DNA of 64,000 nucleotides from positions 682,001 through 746,000 of the forward strand of contig NZ_CP033169.1 of the NCBI RefSeq assembly GCF_003691585.1. Reading direction: 5' to 3'. The notes beneath the pieces are model-generated. The model was not told the DNA's origin. It saw nothing but the letters and a program-made list of their open reading frames with translations, and ran no database searches. Source of the stretch: Biomaibacter acetigenes (GTDB lineage Bacteria > Bacillota > Thermosediminibacteria > Thermosediminibacterales > Tepidanaerobacteraceae). The translations under genes were made by a program, and so were the position numbers. How positions within the stretch are numbered: the first letter of the stretch is position 1; each line of letters starts with the position of its first letter. Shown piece after piece: positions 7,046 to 15,746 of this stretch.

Positions 7046-8656
7046 CAGCTTGTAGACAAAAACCGCTTTTAGAACGCACAACCTAAAAGCGGTTTTTTAT
7101 TTGAAGCAAAAAATTTTAAAATCATAAAGAAAAATGAATGCAAAGCAGGGGCTGCCGGTGGAAACATCCCACGTTTTCTCTTCCACATGGCCAGCTTTTT
7201 TAAATTCATGCATGCGAAAAGAAGCGTGAGATAATGTCCTACTTTGCTCAAGCCTCTTAGATTCGTATAACGCATACCATGCTTTTCTTTGGCATCGGCA
7301 AATACCCGCTCGATGGTCTGGCAGCGCATCTTGTATAATTCTTTGCCTAATTCGGTGTGCCTTATATCTTCTGCTATTTCCACATAGTGCTCCCATATGT
7401 GCCGGGTTACCACTTTCGTGTAGTTTTTGCTCTGTGTGCATCTCAAACGCATGGGGCATTCCCGGCATATTTGTGGATCGCTCTTGTATTCCCGGTATCC
7501 TGACCGGTTGGTGGTGCTGTATTTTAATACTTGCTTGTTAGGGCATATGTAGCAGTCATAATATTCGTCATATACGTATTCTCTCTTTTTAAAGTAGCCA
7601 TCTTTGGTCATTGGCCTTTTATATGGCATGACAGGAAGTATTTCCGCTTCAATGATTTCTCTGCATATGCCGGGGGTCTTGTAGCCTGCATCAACCACTA
7701 CTGCTTTTATTTCGGGAAATTTATCGTTTACTTCTTGAAAAAGATCGGAGAATACCTGGCTGTCGTGTACATTTCCAGGTGCTATTTTGAAGCCAAGGAT
7801 GAAGTTGTTGCGGTCGCAGGCTACAGAAGCCGTGTAGGCAAAGCAGCGCTCTTTTTCTCCTTTTTGGAATATGCCGCTTTCAGGATCGGTGGTGCTTATC
7901 TTTACTCGTTTTCCGTTGGTGGAGCTGTTTCCTCCTTCGGCATCGCCGCTAGCTTCATCGTCATCTTCTTCAAACGGTTCTTTGCCGTTGGCTTCTCTTT
8001 CGGCGTTGATTTCTTTTAAAAGTTCTTTCTTGTATTTTTGTACCTGCTTTTTTGCAACTTTCTCTATGTATTTATTCTTATTGGCACTGGCTTTTATGTG
8101 GGTGGCATCGATAAATACCGCGTCTTCTTTGATAAACCCGCACTCTATGGCTTCTTTTAATATTCGTTCGAATATCTTTTCAAATAGATCGCTTTCTTTA
8201 AACCGCCGTTCATAGTTTTTTCCAAAAGTCGAGAAGTGAGGTATTTTTTCTTGGAGCCCATATCCTAGAAACCAGCGGTAAGCCATATTGACTTCTGCTT
8301 CTTTGATGGTTTGGCGCATAGAGCGGATTCCATACAGTGCTTGGAGCATGAGCAGTTTTATTAATACCACTGGATCAATGCTGGGTCTGCCTGTATTTTC
8401 GCTGTATAGGTCTTTTACTTCGTTATATATGAAGTTAAAGTTGATGCTTTCTTCTATTGTCCTGAGGAGATGGTCTTTAGGTACTAAGCTATCAATGCTT
8501 ACTAATTCTATCTGCTCTATTATTTCTCGTCTTTTCTTCGTTAACATTTCATCGCCCCACCGTATGTTTTTATTTCTTTAATTTTACTATAAAAATGATC
8601 ATTTTTATACCCTTTTTACAAAAAAGACTGTCGACAGCTACTTTGTCGACAGTCTG
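7046..8656 (-). mobile_element. IS1182-family insertion sequence, copy 2
   Basis: This element is 1611 bp long, the same as copy 1 but inverted, with the same ends (CAGCTTGTAGAC at 7046 and, on the minus strand, CAGACTGTCGAC at 8656). It is flanked by a different, 20-bp direct repeat, so it inserted independently. Its subterminal hairpins are at 7057-7097 and 8620-8655. The two copies enclose 3.7 kb carrying five genes. Confidence 0.9.
7069..8547 (-). CDS. IS1182-family DDE transposase (copy 2)
   Basis: The 492-residue transposase is identical to copy 1 except for V144 and K338, by direct reading. All candidate catalytic residues (D147, D286, E413) and the cysteine cluster are kept. The start context, with GGTGGGG ahead of the ATG, is the same. 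Confidence 0.92.
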   Translation of the reverse strand: MLTKKRREIIEQIELVSIDSLVPKDHLLRTIEESINFNFIYNEVKDLYSENTGRPSIDPVVLIKLLMLQALYGIRSMRQTIKEAEVNMAYRWFLGYGLQEKIPHFSTFGKNYERRFKESDLFEKIFERILKEAIECGFIKEDAVFIDATHIKASANKNKYIEKVAKKQVQKYKKELLKEINAEREANGKEPFEEDDDEASGDAEGGNSSTNGKRVKISTTDPESGIFQKGEKERCFAYTASVACDRNNFILGFKIAPGNVHDSQVFSDLFQEVNDKFPEIKAVVVDAGYKTPGICREIIEAEILPVMPYKRPMTKDGYFKKREYVYDEYYDCYICPNKQVLKYSTTNRSGYREYKSDPQICRECPMRLRCTQSKNYTKVVTRHIWEHYVEIAEDIRHTELGKELYKMRCQTIERVFADAKEKHGMRYTNLRGLSKVGHYLTLLFACMNLKKLAMWKRKRGMFPPAAPALHSFFFMILKFFASNKKPLLGCAF

Positions 8657-8676
8657 AGGCCCTCTATTGAGGGCCT
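8657..8676 (-). repeat. right target duplication of IS copy 2, hairpin without T-tract
   Basis: This 20-bp hairpin lies 22 bp downstream of the PepSY gene stop on the minus strand and is identical to 7026-7045. Insertion placed the IS end directly after it, so the T-tract that made it a terminator is now 1.6 kb away beside the other copy. The IS's own left-end hairpin lies just beyond. Confidence 0.8.
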
Positions 8677-8698
8677 TTAATATTTTCATGTTGATTTT

Positions 8699-9265
8699 TT
8701 ATTCTTCCACTTCTTCCTGAATGTTATCGTTATCTACTGCCGAATGAGCTTCTTCTGCCTTGTTTTCCTTTTCATTATCTTCTGCTTGATTATCGGCGGC
8801 CAGTACCTTGCCATTGCCGGCGTCGACCTTTACCTCGAGCGATTTTCTAGCATTGTCAACCATCTTTATTTCATAGATGAGGTATCCATTTTCATTTCCG
8901 ATGGCTGCACCTTTGACCGCATATCCCGGATAAGCCGCCATAGCCGCTTTTATGGCTTCATCTTTTTTTATTTTTGCTTTCGAAGCAAGGTTTGCATCTT
9001 CCTGTTGTTCCGCTTTAACGTCTTTAGTTTCTTTTAAATCTTGAGCTTTACTTTCAGTCTGGTCCTGCTGGCCTAAGAATATAGAACCCTTATATAACGG
9101 GCTCTGTTGCTGGTCCTCTTTTTGTGCCTGCTGCTGGACCGCCGGTGGATTTTGAGGAGCAGCTATGGATTTCGATATTCCCGTAAATCCTGCCGCGCTC
9201 CCCAGGATTACCGTTCCCGCCAGAAACGGCACCCCATACTTTTTGAATGTTTCTTTGAGATTCAT
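8699..9265 (-). CDS. PepSY-domain secreted or membrane-anchored protein
   Basis: The 188-residue protein has an N-terminal hydrophobic segment (about residues 12-36), a Gln/Glu/Lys-rich linker, one PepSY domain (about residues 97-157, KKDEAIKAAMAAYPGYAVKG through VDAGNGKVL) and an acidic tail. PepSY proteins are often extracytoplasmic inhibitors or sensors. The ATG at 9265 follows AAGGAGG; the longer reading from 9304 lacks a site. It is divergent from a two-component system, a common pairing in Firmicutes, where the regulator controls the PepSY gene. Its terminator was split by IS copy 2. Confidence 0.82.
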   Translation of the reverse strand: MNLKETFKKYGVPFLAGTVILGSAAGFTGISKSIAAPQNPPAVQQQAQKEDQQQSPLYKGSIFLGQQDQTESKAQDLKETKDVKAEQQEDANLASKAKIKKDEAIKAAMAAYPGYAVKGAAIGNENGYLIYEIKMVDNARKSLEVKVDAGNGKVLAADNQAEDNEKENKAEEAHSAVDNDNIQEEVEE

Positions 9266-9445
9266 GACACATACCTCCTTGAGATTTTTGAGCTTGTAGC
9301 TCATTACATTTTTTATTATGCGGCGGCAATATTAAAACATTATTAATGCAGGATTAGAATTTTTTAATCCCGGTTTAAGCTTTTTGGGTTATAATTTGTT
9401 TATAATGAAAGAAAAATATTTAAAATCAAGTCGGAGGTATATGCC

Positions 9446-10120
9446 ATGAGAATTCTGGTGGTGGAAGACCAGCCTTCTTTATTAAAGACCATCGCCCGCA
9501 GGCTTCAAGAAGATGGATACAGTGTGGATACTGCAAAAGATGGGGAAGAAGGATTGGACTTTGCCCTGGTGTCAGACTATGACTGTATAGTGCTGGATAT
9601 CATGCTTCCCGTAATAGACGGCATGACGGTGCTGAAAAGATTGAGGGAAAATAATATCGTGACACCTGTCCTGTTCCTGACTGCGAAAGATGCCATTGAA
9701 GACAGGGTAAGGGGCCTTGACCTCGGAGCCGATGACTATCTTATTAAACCTTTTTCTTTCGATGAGCTCCTGGCAAGAATAAGGGCTCTTTTGAGAAGGC
9801 AGAGTATTAGCCGTGAAACTGTGATAAAGATAAAAGATCTGACGCTTGATACAAACACCCATGCTGTAACCCGGGGCGGCAAACCCATAGAACTTACAGC
9901 CAAAGAATATGCGGTGCTGGAATATCTTATGAGAAACAAAGGAAGATTATTGACCAGGTCCCAGATAGCCGACCATGTCTGGAATTATGACTTTGAAGGG
10001 AATTCAAATATAGTCGATGTCTATATAAGGTATTTGAGAAGAAAAATCGATGACGGCTTTGAGGATAAGCTTATACAAACTGTAAGGGGCAGCGGGTATA
10101 TGATGAGGGGTGAATCATGA
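9446..10120 (+). CDS. OmpR/PhoB-family response regulator
   Basis: The 224-residue protein has a receiver domain with acidic pocket E7/D8, phosphoacceptor Asp51 in IVLDIMLP, Thr79 and Lys101 in YLIKPF, then a winged-helix DNA-binding domain (about 128-222) with IDVYIRYLRRKI-type recognition region. CGGAGGT precedes the ATG. Two TATAAT hexamers (9390-9395, 9401-9406) lie in the spacer to the divergent PepSY gene, with no strong -35, which fits an activator-dependent promoter. It overlaps the kinase gene by ATGA. Confidence 0.94.
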   Translation: MRILVVEDQPSLLKTIARRLQEDGYSVDTAKDGEEGLDFALVSDYDCIVLDIMLPVIDGMTVLKRLRENNIVTPVLFLTAKDAIEDRVRGLDLGADDYLIKPFSFDELLARIRALLRRQSISRETVIKIKDLTLDTNTHAVTRGGKPIELTAKEYAVLEYLMRNKGRLLTRSQIADHVWNYDFEGNSNIVDVYIRYLRRKIDDGFEDKLIQTVRGSGYMMRGES

Positions 10121-11463
10121 AAAATCTGACCATACGGACCAAAATGACACTGTGGTATAGTTTCATGCTTTTAGTTTTGCTTTCCATATTCAGTTTCTTT
10201 GTTTATATCCTGATGTCAAGGATGATGTATAGCGGGGAAGAAAGCCTGATAAAGGCTCATGCGGCCCAGGCGATCTCAGTTATAGAGCTGGAAAACGGCC
10301 GCATTAAATTCGCCGAGCCCAATGAACTCATGACTTCCGGCACTTATATATTCGTATACGATAAAAAAGGCCAGATGATATTTGGCAGCAAAGGAATTTA
10401 TCCTGAAATTAACATGCAAAGGCCCTCGGAAGAAAAGTTAAGAGTGGTTAACATAAAAGACGATGCCTGGATAATATATGACAGGCCTGTGTATGAAGAA
10501 AATAAACTGGTGGCGTGGGTCAGAGCCAGTCGCTCTCTGGCATCGGTCAGGCATGCCCTGGAAAATCTAAGGGATATACTAGTTGTTACAATCCCCCTGT
10601 TTCTCATTATTGCCGCCGGAGGGGGGCTATTTTTGGCAAACAGGGCGCTGGCACCCATTGACCGCATAACTAAAACTGCCAGAGCTATAGGGCGTGGCGA
10701 TTTGAGCCGGAGGCTTAATATGCCAAAAGTAGAAGATGAAGTGGGTCGGCTCGCCATGACCTTTGATGAGATGCTGGATAGACTTGAAACTAGCTTTAAA
10801 AAAGAGCGGCAATTCACTTCGGATGCATCACATGAACTTCGCACTCCCCTTGCGGTAATAAGGGCACTAGCAGAAGAAACCTTAATGGGTGCAAGAAGTG
10901 AAGAGGAATTCAGGGACACCCTGGAAGATATACTCAAAGAAACGACAAATATGCAAAATATGGTATCTCAGTTGCTCTTACTGACCAGGGGCGATGAAGG
11001 AAGATACCAACTTGAGATGGAAAATATCGACCTTAAGATCGTGATAGAAGACGTGATGGGAGAAATGGAGGCTATGGCCGGCCAATATGGGGTAAATTTA
11101 TACTTCCAAGCCGAAAAAAGCGTTGTTGTAAAGGGTGATCAGACACTTTTGACAAGGCTTTTCATGAATTTGATAGATAACGCCATAAAATACAATACAG
11201 AAGGTGGATGGGTGAAAGTAACCCTGCATGAAGCAAAGGGCTTTGCCAGAATAATTGTGAAAGACAGCGGAATAGGCATACCTAAAGAAGATATACCCCA
11301 TGTATTTGACCGGTTTTACAGGGTTGACAGGTCTAGATCCAGCGACGGCACCGGCCTCGGACTTTCTATTGTTCAGTGGATTGTAAAAATCCACAATGGG
11401 CAAATATACGTAAAAAGTCGTCCCGGTGAAGGCACCGAATTTGAAATACTACTGCCGTTATGA
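10117..11463 (+). CDS. sensor histidine kinase of the two-component system
   Basis: The 448-residue kinase has two membrane segments (about 12-34 and 152-174) around an extracytoplasmic domain of roughly 115 residues, a HAMP domain (about 176-228), phosphoacceptor His239 in SHELRTP, and an ATPase domain with NLIDNAIKYN, DSGIGIP, FDRFYRVD and GTGLGLSIV. The start overlaps the regulator stop. The neighbouring PepSY protein is a likely ligand, target or inhibitor. The signal is not evident from sequence. Confidence 0.93.
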   Translation: MKNLTIRTKMTLWYSFMLLVLLSIFSFFVYILMSRMMYSGEESLIKAHAAQAISVIELENGRIKFAEPNELMTSGTYIFVYDKKGQMIFGSKGIYPEINMQRPSEEKLRVVNIKDDAWIIYDRPVYEENKLVAWVRASRSLASVRHALENLRDILVVTIPLFLIIAAGGGLFLANRALAPIDRITKTARAIGRGDLSRRLNMPKVEDEVGRLAMTFDEMLDRLETSFKKERQFTSDASHELRTPLAVIRALAEETLMGARSEEEFRDTLEDILKETTNMQNMVSQLLLLTRGDEGRYQLEMENIDLKIVIEDVMGEMEAMAGQYGVNLYFQAEKSVVVKGDQTLLTRLFMNLIDNAIKYNTEGGWVKVTLHEAKGFARIIVKDSGIGIPKEDIPHVFDRFYRVDRSRSSDGTGLGLSIVQWIVKIHNGQIYVKSRPGEGTEFEILLPL

Positions 11464-11506
11464 GGGGAGTTATTATTTTACTTTTACCAACTTCAGGCGG
11501 TTTTAT

Positions 11507-11683
11507 CTATGCGCATAACATTTTGTAATTCCAATTGATTTTGCATTCTGGACTTTTTAAAATCGTACCAAGAGGAATATGGCCGGCCGGCATGGCTGTC
11601 TGCTCTCTGATGACCGCCAGCACATCTGAAACGGTGACGGGAGTTTTCGGGTCGCGGGTAGCTTCTGTCAGCTCTACAGGCGT
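11507..11683 (-). pseudogene. possible gene relic (58 codons, no start)
   Basis: Read on the minus strand, a frame runs from directly after a TAA to a TAG with a protein-like composition (TPVELTEATRDPKTPVTVSD, then MPAGHIPLGTILKSPE). It is richer in GC than the flanking spacer and has no start codon or ribosome binding site, so it looks like the C-terminal remnant of a lost gene. I do not recognise the family. It fills most of the 280-bp gap between the kinase and fetA genes. Confidence 0.3.
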
Positions 11684-11704
11684 TTAACCTTTTTGTAACA
11701 AATG

Positions 11705-11733
11705 TTGCAATAAAAAGAAACGTATGTTACAAT
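11705..11733 (+). promoter_or_regulatory. sigma-A-type promoter for fetAB
   Basis: TTGCAA and TACAAT are separated by 17 bp. The expected transcript start near 11740 means a TTG at 11743 would be leaderless, and supports a later translation start. Confidence 0.55.
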
Positions 11734-11778
11734 CTAAGTAAATTGAATCAATTTCTACATTGTCTGGGGGAAGGAGAC

Positions 11779-12516
11779 TTGGATAAGATAAACAGTATAA
11801 AAATGGAGCGTGTAAGTTTCAAAAGCGGGGGTGAGGATATCTTAAAAAATATTAATGTAGAATTTGAAGCGGGCTATATCCATACTTTGATCGGGCCATC
11901 CGGTGCCGGCAAATCGACCTTGATCAAGCTAATCAACCGTTTGATAGACCCCACCGAAGGGAGGGTATTGATAAACGGGATTGATATCAATAATTTTGAC
12001 GTCATAAACCTGCGCAGGAAAATAGGTATGGTTTTTCAACAGGCTCATTTATTCGATGGGACCGTTTCGGATAACATAAAATACGGCCCACTGCTCATGG
12101 GAGAAAAAAACATTGATGTAAAGTATTACTTGAATATAGTGGGTCTTGAAGAAAACTTCCAAAACAAAAATGTAAGCAATTTATCGGGAGGCGAGCAGCA
12201 GCGGATATCCATCGCCAGGACCCTTGCCAATAGGCCCGAGGTGATCCTGCTGGATGAGCCCACTTCAGCCCTGGATCCTACATCGACTCAGCTGATAGAG
12301 GAACTAATATTGCAGCTTAAAAATAAATTGAACCTTACATTCATATGGATAACCCATAACATGGAACAGGCTAAAAGGGTGGGAGATTTTACTTATCTGG
12401 TGGTAGGCGGGGAACTGGTGGACTGCGGCAGAACCGGGGAATTATTTGAATATCCCCGGAAGGAAATTACCAGGCTTTTTATCGATGGAAAGCTGACAGG
12501 GGGTAAATCAAAATGA
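11779..12516 (+). CDS. fetA: FetA-like ABC transporter ATP-binding protein
   Basis: The ATPase of about 245 residues has Walker A GPSGAGKST, signature LSGGEQQRIS and Walker B VILLDEPTS. It pairs with the UPF0014 permease that follows with an ATGA overlap. In Escherichia coli the FetAB (YbbL-YbbM) pair is reported to export iron and aid oxidative stress resistance. The start is uncertain: TTG at 11779 follows AAGGAG closely, ATG at 11803 is the alternative, and the longest frame (11743) starts at the predicted transcript start. Confidence 0.85.
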   Translation: MDKINSIKMERVSFKSGGEDILKNINVEFEAGYIHTLIGPSGAGKSTLIKLINRLIDPTEGRVLINGIDINNFDVINLRRKIGMVFQQAHLFDGTVSDNIKYGPLLMGEKNIDVKYYLNIVGLEENFQNKNVSNLSGGEQQRISIARTLANRPEVILLDEPTSALDPTSTQLIEELILQLKNKLNLTFIWITHNMEQAKRVGDFTYLVVGGELVDCGRTGELFEYPRKEITRLFIDGKLTGGKSK

Positions 12517-13268
12517 ATGCGATTTCGCTGACACTGGCATCAAGCCTTGTTCTAATATCGATATTTATCTCTTATTACCAAAAACTGGGTGTTGAAAAGG
12601 AAATAGTCGTTGGCACCATCCGAGCGGTTATTCAGCTCACAATCGTAGGATATATCCTTCATTACATTTTTGCCGCCAACAACTTCTTCTTTACACTGGC
12701 CATGGTGACGGTTATGATCATCGTTGCCGGCAACAATGCGGCAAAGAGGGGCAGGGGCATACCTGGGGTCTTTTATTACATAACCGTATCCATTGCTATC
12801 GGCACCGCCATAACTTTGGCCATATTGATATTATTTGGGACTGTTCATTTCAGGCCCCAGGAAGTGATACCGGTGGCCGGAATGATAATAGGCAATTCCA
12901 TGGTATCATCAGGCCTTACAGTGTCGAGATTAAAAGATGAGATGAAGAACCGAACCCTGGAAATTCAAACGGCGTTAGCTCTGGGAGCAAGTGCCCGGCA
13001 GGCTGTCCAAAAGATACTGAAGATATCTCTCAAGACCGGTATGATGCCTACTATAGATGGTATGAAGACCCTGGGCATAGTCCAGCTCCCTGGCATGATG
13101 ACGGGTCTTATCCTGGGCGGAGTTGATCCTATAAATGCAGTAAAATACCAGATCATGGTCACATTCATGCTGGCCTCCACCGTGGCCATTTCATGCTTTT
13201 GCGTAACATTTCTGACCTATAAAGAGTTCTTCACGCCATATCATCAGTTGAAAGTTGGGGTTAAGTAA
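12513..13268 (+). CDS. fetB: FetB/UPF0014 family permease
   Basis: The 251-residue integral membrane protein has about seven hydrophobic segments and the conserved UPF0014 stretch MIIGNSMVSSGLTVSRL, followed by LALGASARQAV and the TIDGMKTLGIVQLPGMMTG block. It should form the membrane channel for the preceding ATPase. No terminator is visible after it; the 170-bp spacer that follows holds the LacI-gene operator. Confidence 0.9.
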   Translation: MNAISLTLASSLVLISIFISYYQKLGVEKEIVVGTIRAVIQLTIVGYILHYIFAANNFFFTLAMVTVMIIVAGNNAAKRGRGIPGVFYYITVSIAIGTAITLAILILFGTVHFRPQEVIPVAGMIIGNSMVSSGLTVSRLKDEMKNRTLEIQTALALGASARQAVQKILKISLKTGMMPTIDGMKTLGIVQLPGMMTGLILGGVDPINAVKYQIMVTFMLASTVAISCFCVTFLTYKEFFTPYHQLKVGVK

Positions 13269-13411
13269 TTTTTTCTCTTGGTAACTTTTTTCTTTTGGTG
13301 GTATATTTCTTCCAAACTGGAATGAAACTGTGCCATATTTATTGCAATTTATTTTAAAATTTCTTTTAAAATAAAGAAGGATTTTTGTAATATACGTAGA
13401 ATATATAAACA

Positions 13412-13425
13412 TGGAAACGTTTCCA
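13412..13425. promoter_or_regulatory. LacI-type operator at the lacI-family gene
   Basis: TGGAAACGTTTCCA is a perfect 14-bp palindrome with a central CG, the usual LacI/GalR operator shape, 16 bp before the start of the regulator gene. A sister site, TGGTAACGTTACCA, lies before the downstream operon. CcpA binding is possible but the outer bases fit cre poorly. Confidence 0.65.
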
Positions 13426-13440
13426 AAGGGATGATGAATT

Positions 13441-14445
13441 TTGAATATTACTATCAAGGACATCGCTAAAACAGCGGGAGTTTCTCCTTCAACTGTTTCA
13501 CGGGTTCTTACCGGGAATATCCATGTGAGCGAAGAAACTCTTAAAAAGGTCAAAAGTGCTATTGAAAAACTAGGCTATAGGCCTAATGCCCTTGCAAGGA
13601 GTCTGGTAAGTAAAAGAAGCAGGACCATCGGTCTCATTATACCCGAAATAGGAAACCCATTTTATGCTGAAATTATAAGTGGCGTGGAGAAAGCTGCTAC
13701 AAGGCAAGGTTATGGGGTTTTATTGATAAGTTATTCTCCGGACAACATTAAAAAAGATGGTATACAAACATTGCTTGAGCGCCGAGTAGATGGCATCATT
13801 CATGCCGGTCCTTTTCAAAATGATAAGCTTGTGCCAAGGTTAAAAAAAGAAGGGTTTCCATTTGTGCTGGTAGGAAGAAAAATAGATAATCTTGAGACAA
13901 ACTGCGTTATAGCAAATGACCGGCATGCAGCTTACCAGGCCACAATGCACCTTTTAAACCTTAATCATAAGATCATCGGTTTTATTTTCGGTAACAATGA
14001 ATCTTACAGTAGTATAGAAAAGTTAGAAGGTTATAAATTAGCACTGGCTGAAAGACAGATTCCTTTCAGGGAAGAGTTGGTTGAGCCTGGTTATTTGGAA
14101 TTTAATGGTGGATATGAAGCGGCGTTAAGCCTTCTCAAGAAAAACCCTAAGCCTTCGGCTATTTTGGCCGGAAATGACGTTATGGCTCTTGGTGCAAGAG
14201 AAGCTATACTGGAAATGGGTTTAAGCATTCCGAAGGATGTGGCACTCATGGGATTTGATGACATTCCATGGGTATCCTTAAAAGGGCTTGAACTTACCAC
14301 AATGTCGGTTCCAAGATATAAGATGGGATATCTTGCATGTGATTTACTTATAAAGAAAATAAACAAGCCTGATGACCATGAGGTAGAACAAATTGTTTTG
14401 GAACCGGAAATAAAAATCAGAAAGACTTGCGGATATTTTAAATAA
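13441..14445 (+). CDS. LacI-family transcriptional regulator
   Basis: The 334-residue protein begins with a LacI helix-turn-helix (TIKDIAKTAGVSPSTVSRVL) and hinge, followed by a periplasmic-binding-protein-like ligand domain (about 60-334). The start is a TTG at 13441, since a stop lies two codons upstream in frame. It probably represses itself and the following sugar-acid operon through the two palindromes at 13412 and 14462. The ligand would be a metabolite of the mandelate-racemase-family enzyme or its substrate. Confidence 0.9.
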   Translation: MNITIKDIAKTAGVSPSTVSRVLTGNIHVSEETLKKVKSAIEKLGYRPNALARSLVSKRSRTIGLIIPEIGNPFYAEIISGVEKAATRQGYGVLLISYSPDNIKKDGIQTLLERRVDGIIHAGPFQNDKLVPRLKKEGFPFVLVGRKIDNLETNCVIANDRHAAYQATMHLLNLNHKIIGFIFGNNESYSSIEKLEGYKLALAERQIPFREELVEPGYLEFNGGYEAALSLLKKNPKPSAILAGNDVMALGAREAILEMGLSIPKDVALMGFDDIPWVSLKGLELTTMSVPRYKMGYLACDLLIKKINKPDDHEVEQIVLEPEIKIRKTCGYFK

Positions 14446-14461
14446 TTTTTTTACTGAATCG

Positions 14462-14475
14462 TGGTAACGTTACCA
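14462..14475. promoter_or_regulatory. LacI-type operator before the sugar-acid operon
   Basis: TGGTAACGTTACCA is a perfect 14-bp palindrome that matches the site at 13412 in 12 of 14 positions. It lies between the regulator stop and the enolase-superfamily gene. Confidence 0.65.
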
Positions 14476-14545
14476 AAGGCTCAATAAAGTAGAACCTAAA
14501 TTTATAAAGTATGAAGTTTTGACATATTCGTGGAGGTTGTATCAA

Positions 14546-15655
14546 ATGAAGATAACGGATGTAAAACCAATCAAATTAAAGTTTTTTCCAAAAAGACCAC
14601 CCAGGGATGGGCTGGCAGGGATCCCTTCAAGAGATGTTTTTCTGGTAGAGGTTTACACTGATGAGGGAATTACCGGGATAGGTGAATCATTTGCTCTTGG
14701 TTCTCTGGAGTCACTGGAGGCTATAGTGGAGGAAACGCTTAAACCACTGGTGTTAAACGAAGATCCTCTATTAATAGAAAAGCTATGGAATAAGATGTAC
14801 AAGCAAACCTTTAGATACGGACGTCGTGGTATTGTACTGGCAGCCATAAGTGCTATTGATATAGCATTATGGGATATCATGGGCAAAGTAGCTCAAAAGC
14901 CGGTTTACAAGCTGTTGGGTGCCGCACATAATAAGTTGAAAGCATACGCCAGCGGTGGTTACTACATGGATGGTAAAGGACTTGAAGAATTGGCTGATGA
15001 GGTCAGGCAGTATAAGGACATGGGATTTTCAGCCGTCAAAATTAAAGTAGGTGGAGCTTCATTAGAGGAGGACATCGAAAGGGTTGAGACCGCAAGAAAG
15101 GCTCTTGGACCTAATATAAAACTTGCTATTGACGCAAACAACGCATGGGATTTTAATACTGCTTTGAAAATGGCAAGGGTCTGTGAAAAACTTGATATAT
15201 TTTTCTTTGAAGAGCCAATTTCCTCTGATGATATACATGATAGTATCCGACTGGCTGACGCTACCGATGTACCCATAGCCGGCTATGAGACAGAACTTAC
15301 GCGTTTTGGTATAAAAGAATTTATTACCCGAAACGCCGTAGATATTGTGCAGGCTGACGCTATCTGGACCGGCGGTATTAGCGAAGCGCGTAAAGTGGGA
15401 ATACTTGCCGGCACATGGGGTAAACCGATAATTCCACACTTTTCAGCATCGGCAGTATCTTTGGCGGCAAACTTGCATTTCGGTGCATCGCTGGTCAATG
15501 TTGAATACTTTGAATATACTCTCGATGAAAATCCGCTTCGAGATGAACTTTCGTTGATAAAAATCCAGGTTAAAGACGGGTATATCTATTTACCGGACAA
15601 ACCGGGTATAGGAGTGGAGTTAAACCAGGATATAGTTAAAAAATATAGTGTCTAA
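14546..15655 (+). CDS. mandelate racemase / muconate lactonizing enzyme family dehydratase
   Basis: This 369-residue enolase-superfamily member has the mandelate-racemase-type active site: KIK (K165, K167), metal ligands D196, E222 and E248, and an Asp271/His298 pair (PHFSAS). Such enzymes abstract a proton alpha to a carboxylate and commonly dehydrate or epimerise sugar acids. The start at 14546 follows GGAGGT; an in-frame upstream start at 14519 has none. The TRAP transporter that follows probably imports the substrate. No ketodeoxy-sugar kinase or aldolase is adjacent, so the rest of the pathway lies elsewhere. The exact acid cannot be named from sequence. Confidence 0.88.
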   Translation: MKITDVKPIKLKFFPKRPPRDGLAGIPSRDVFLVEVYTDEGITGIGESFALGSLESLEAIVEETLKPLVLNEDPLLIEKLWNKMYKQTFRYGRRGIVLAAISAIDIALWDIMGKVAQKPVYKLLGAAHNKLKAYASGGYYMDGKGLEELADEVRQYKDMGFSAVKIKVGGASLEEDIERVETARKALGPNIKLAIDANNAWDFNTALKMARVCEKLDIFFFEEPISSDDIHDSIRLADATDVPIAGYETELTRFGIKEFITRNAVDIVQADAIWTGGISEARKVGILAGTWGKPIIPHFSASAVSLAANLHFGASLVNVEYFEYTLDENPLRDELSLIKIQVKDGYIYLPDKPGIGVELNQDIVKKYSV

Positions 15656-15746
15656 AAATGATATTGGGAGGTGATTTTTAAAGAGAATTATTTTCTCATA
15701 AGTTATTTTTAGAATACTTAATGATATTTTAAAGGAGGAAGAAAGT

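Noticed and set aside
1718-8656. Two inverted IS copies as a composite transposon carrying five genes
   Set aside because: Each copy has its own, different target duplication (22 bp and 20 bp), which shows two separate insertions and no joint movement.
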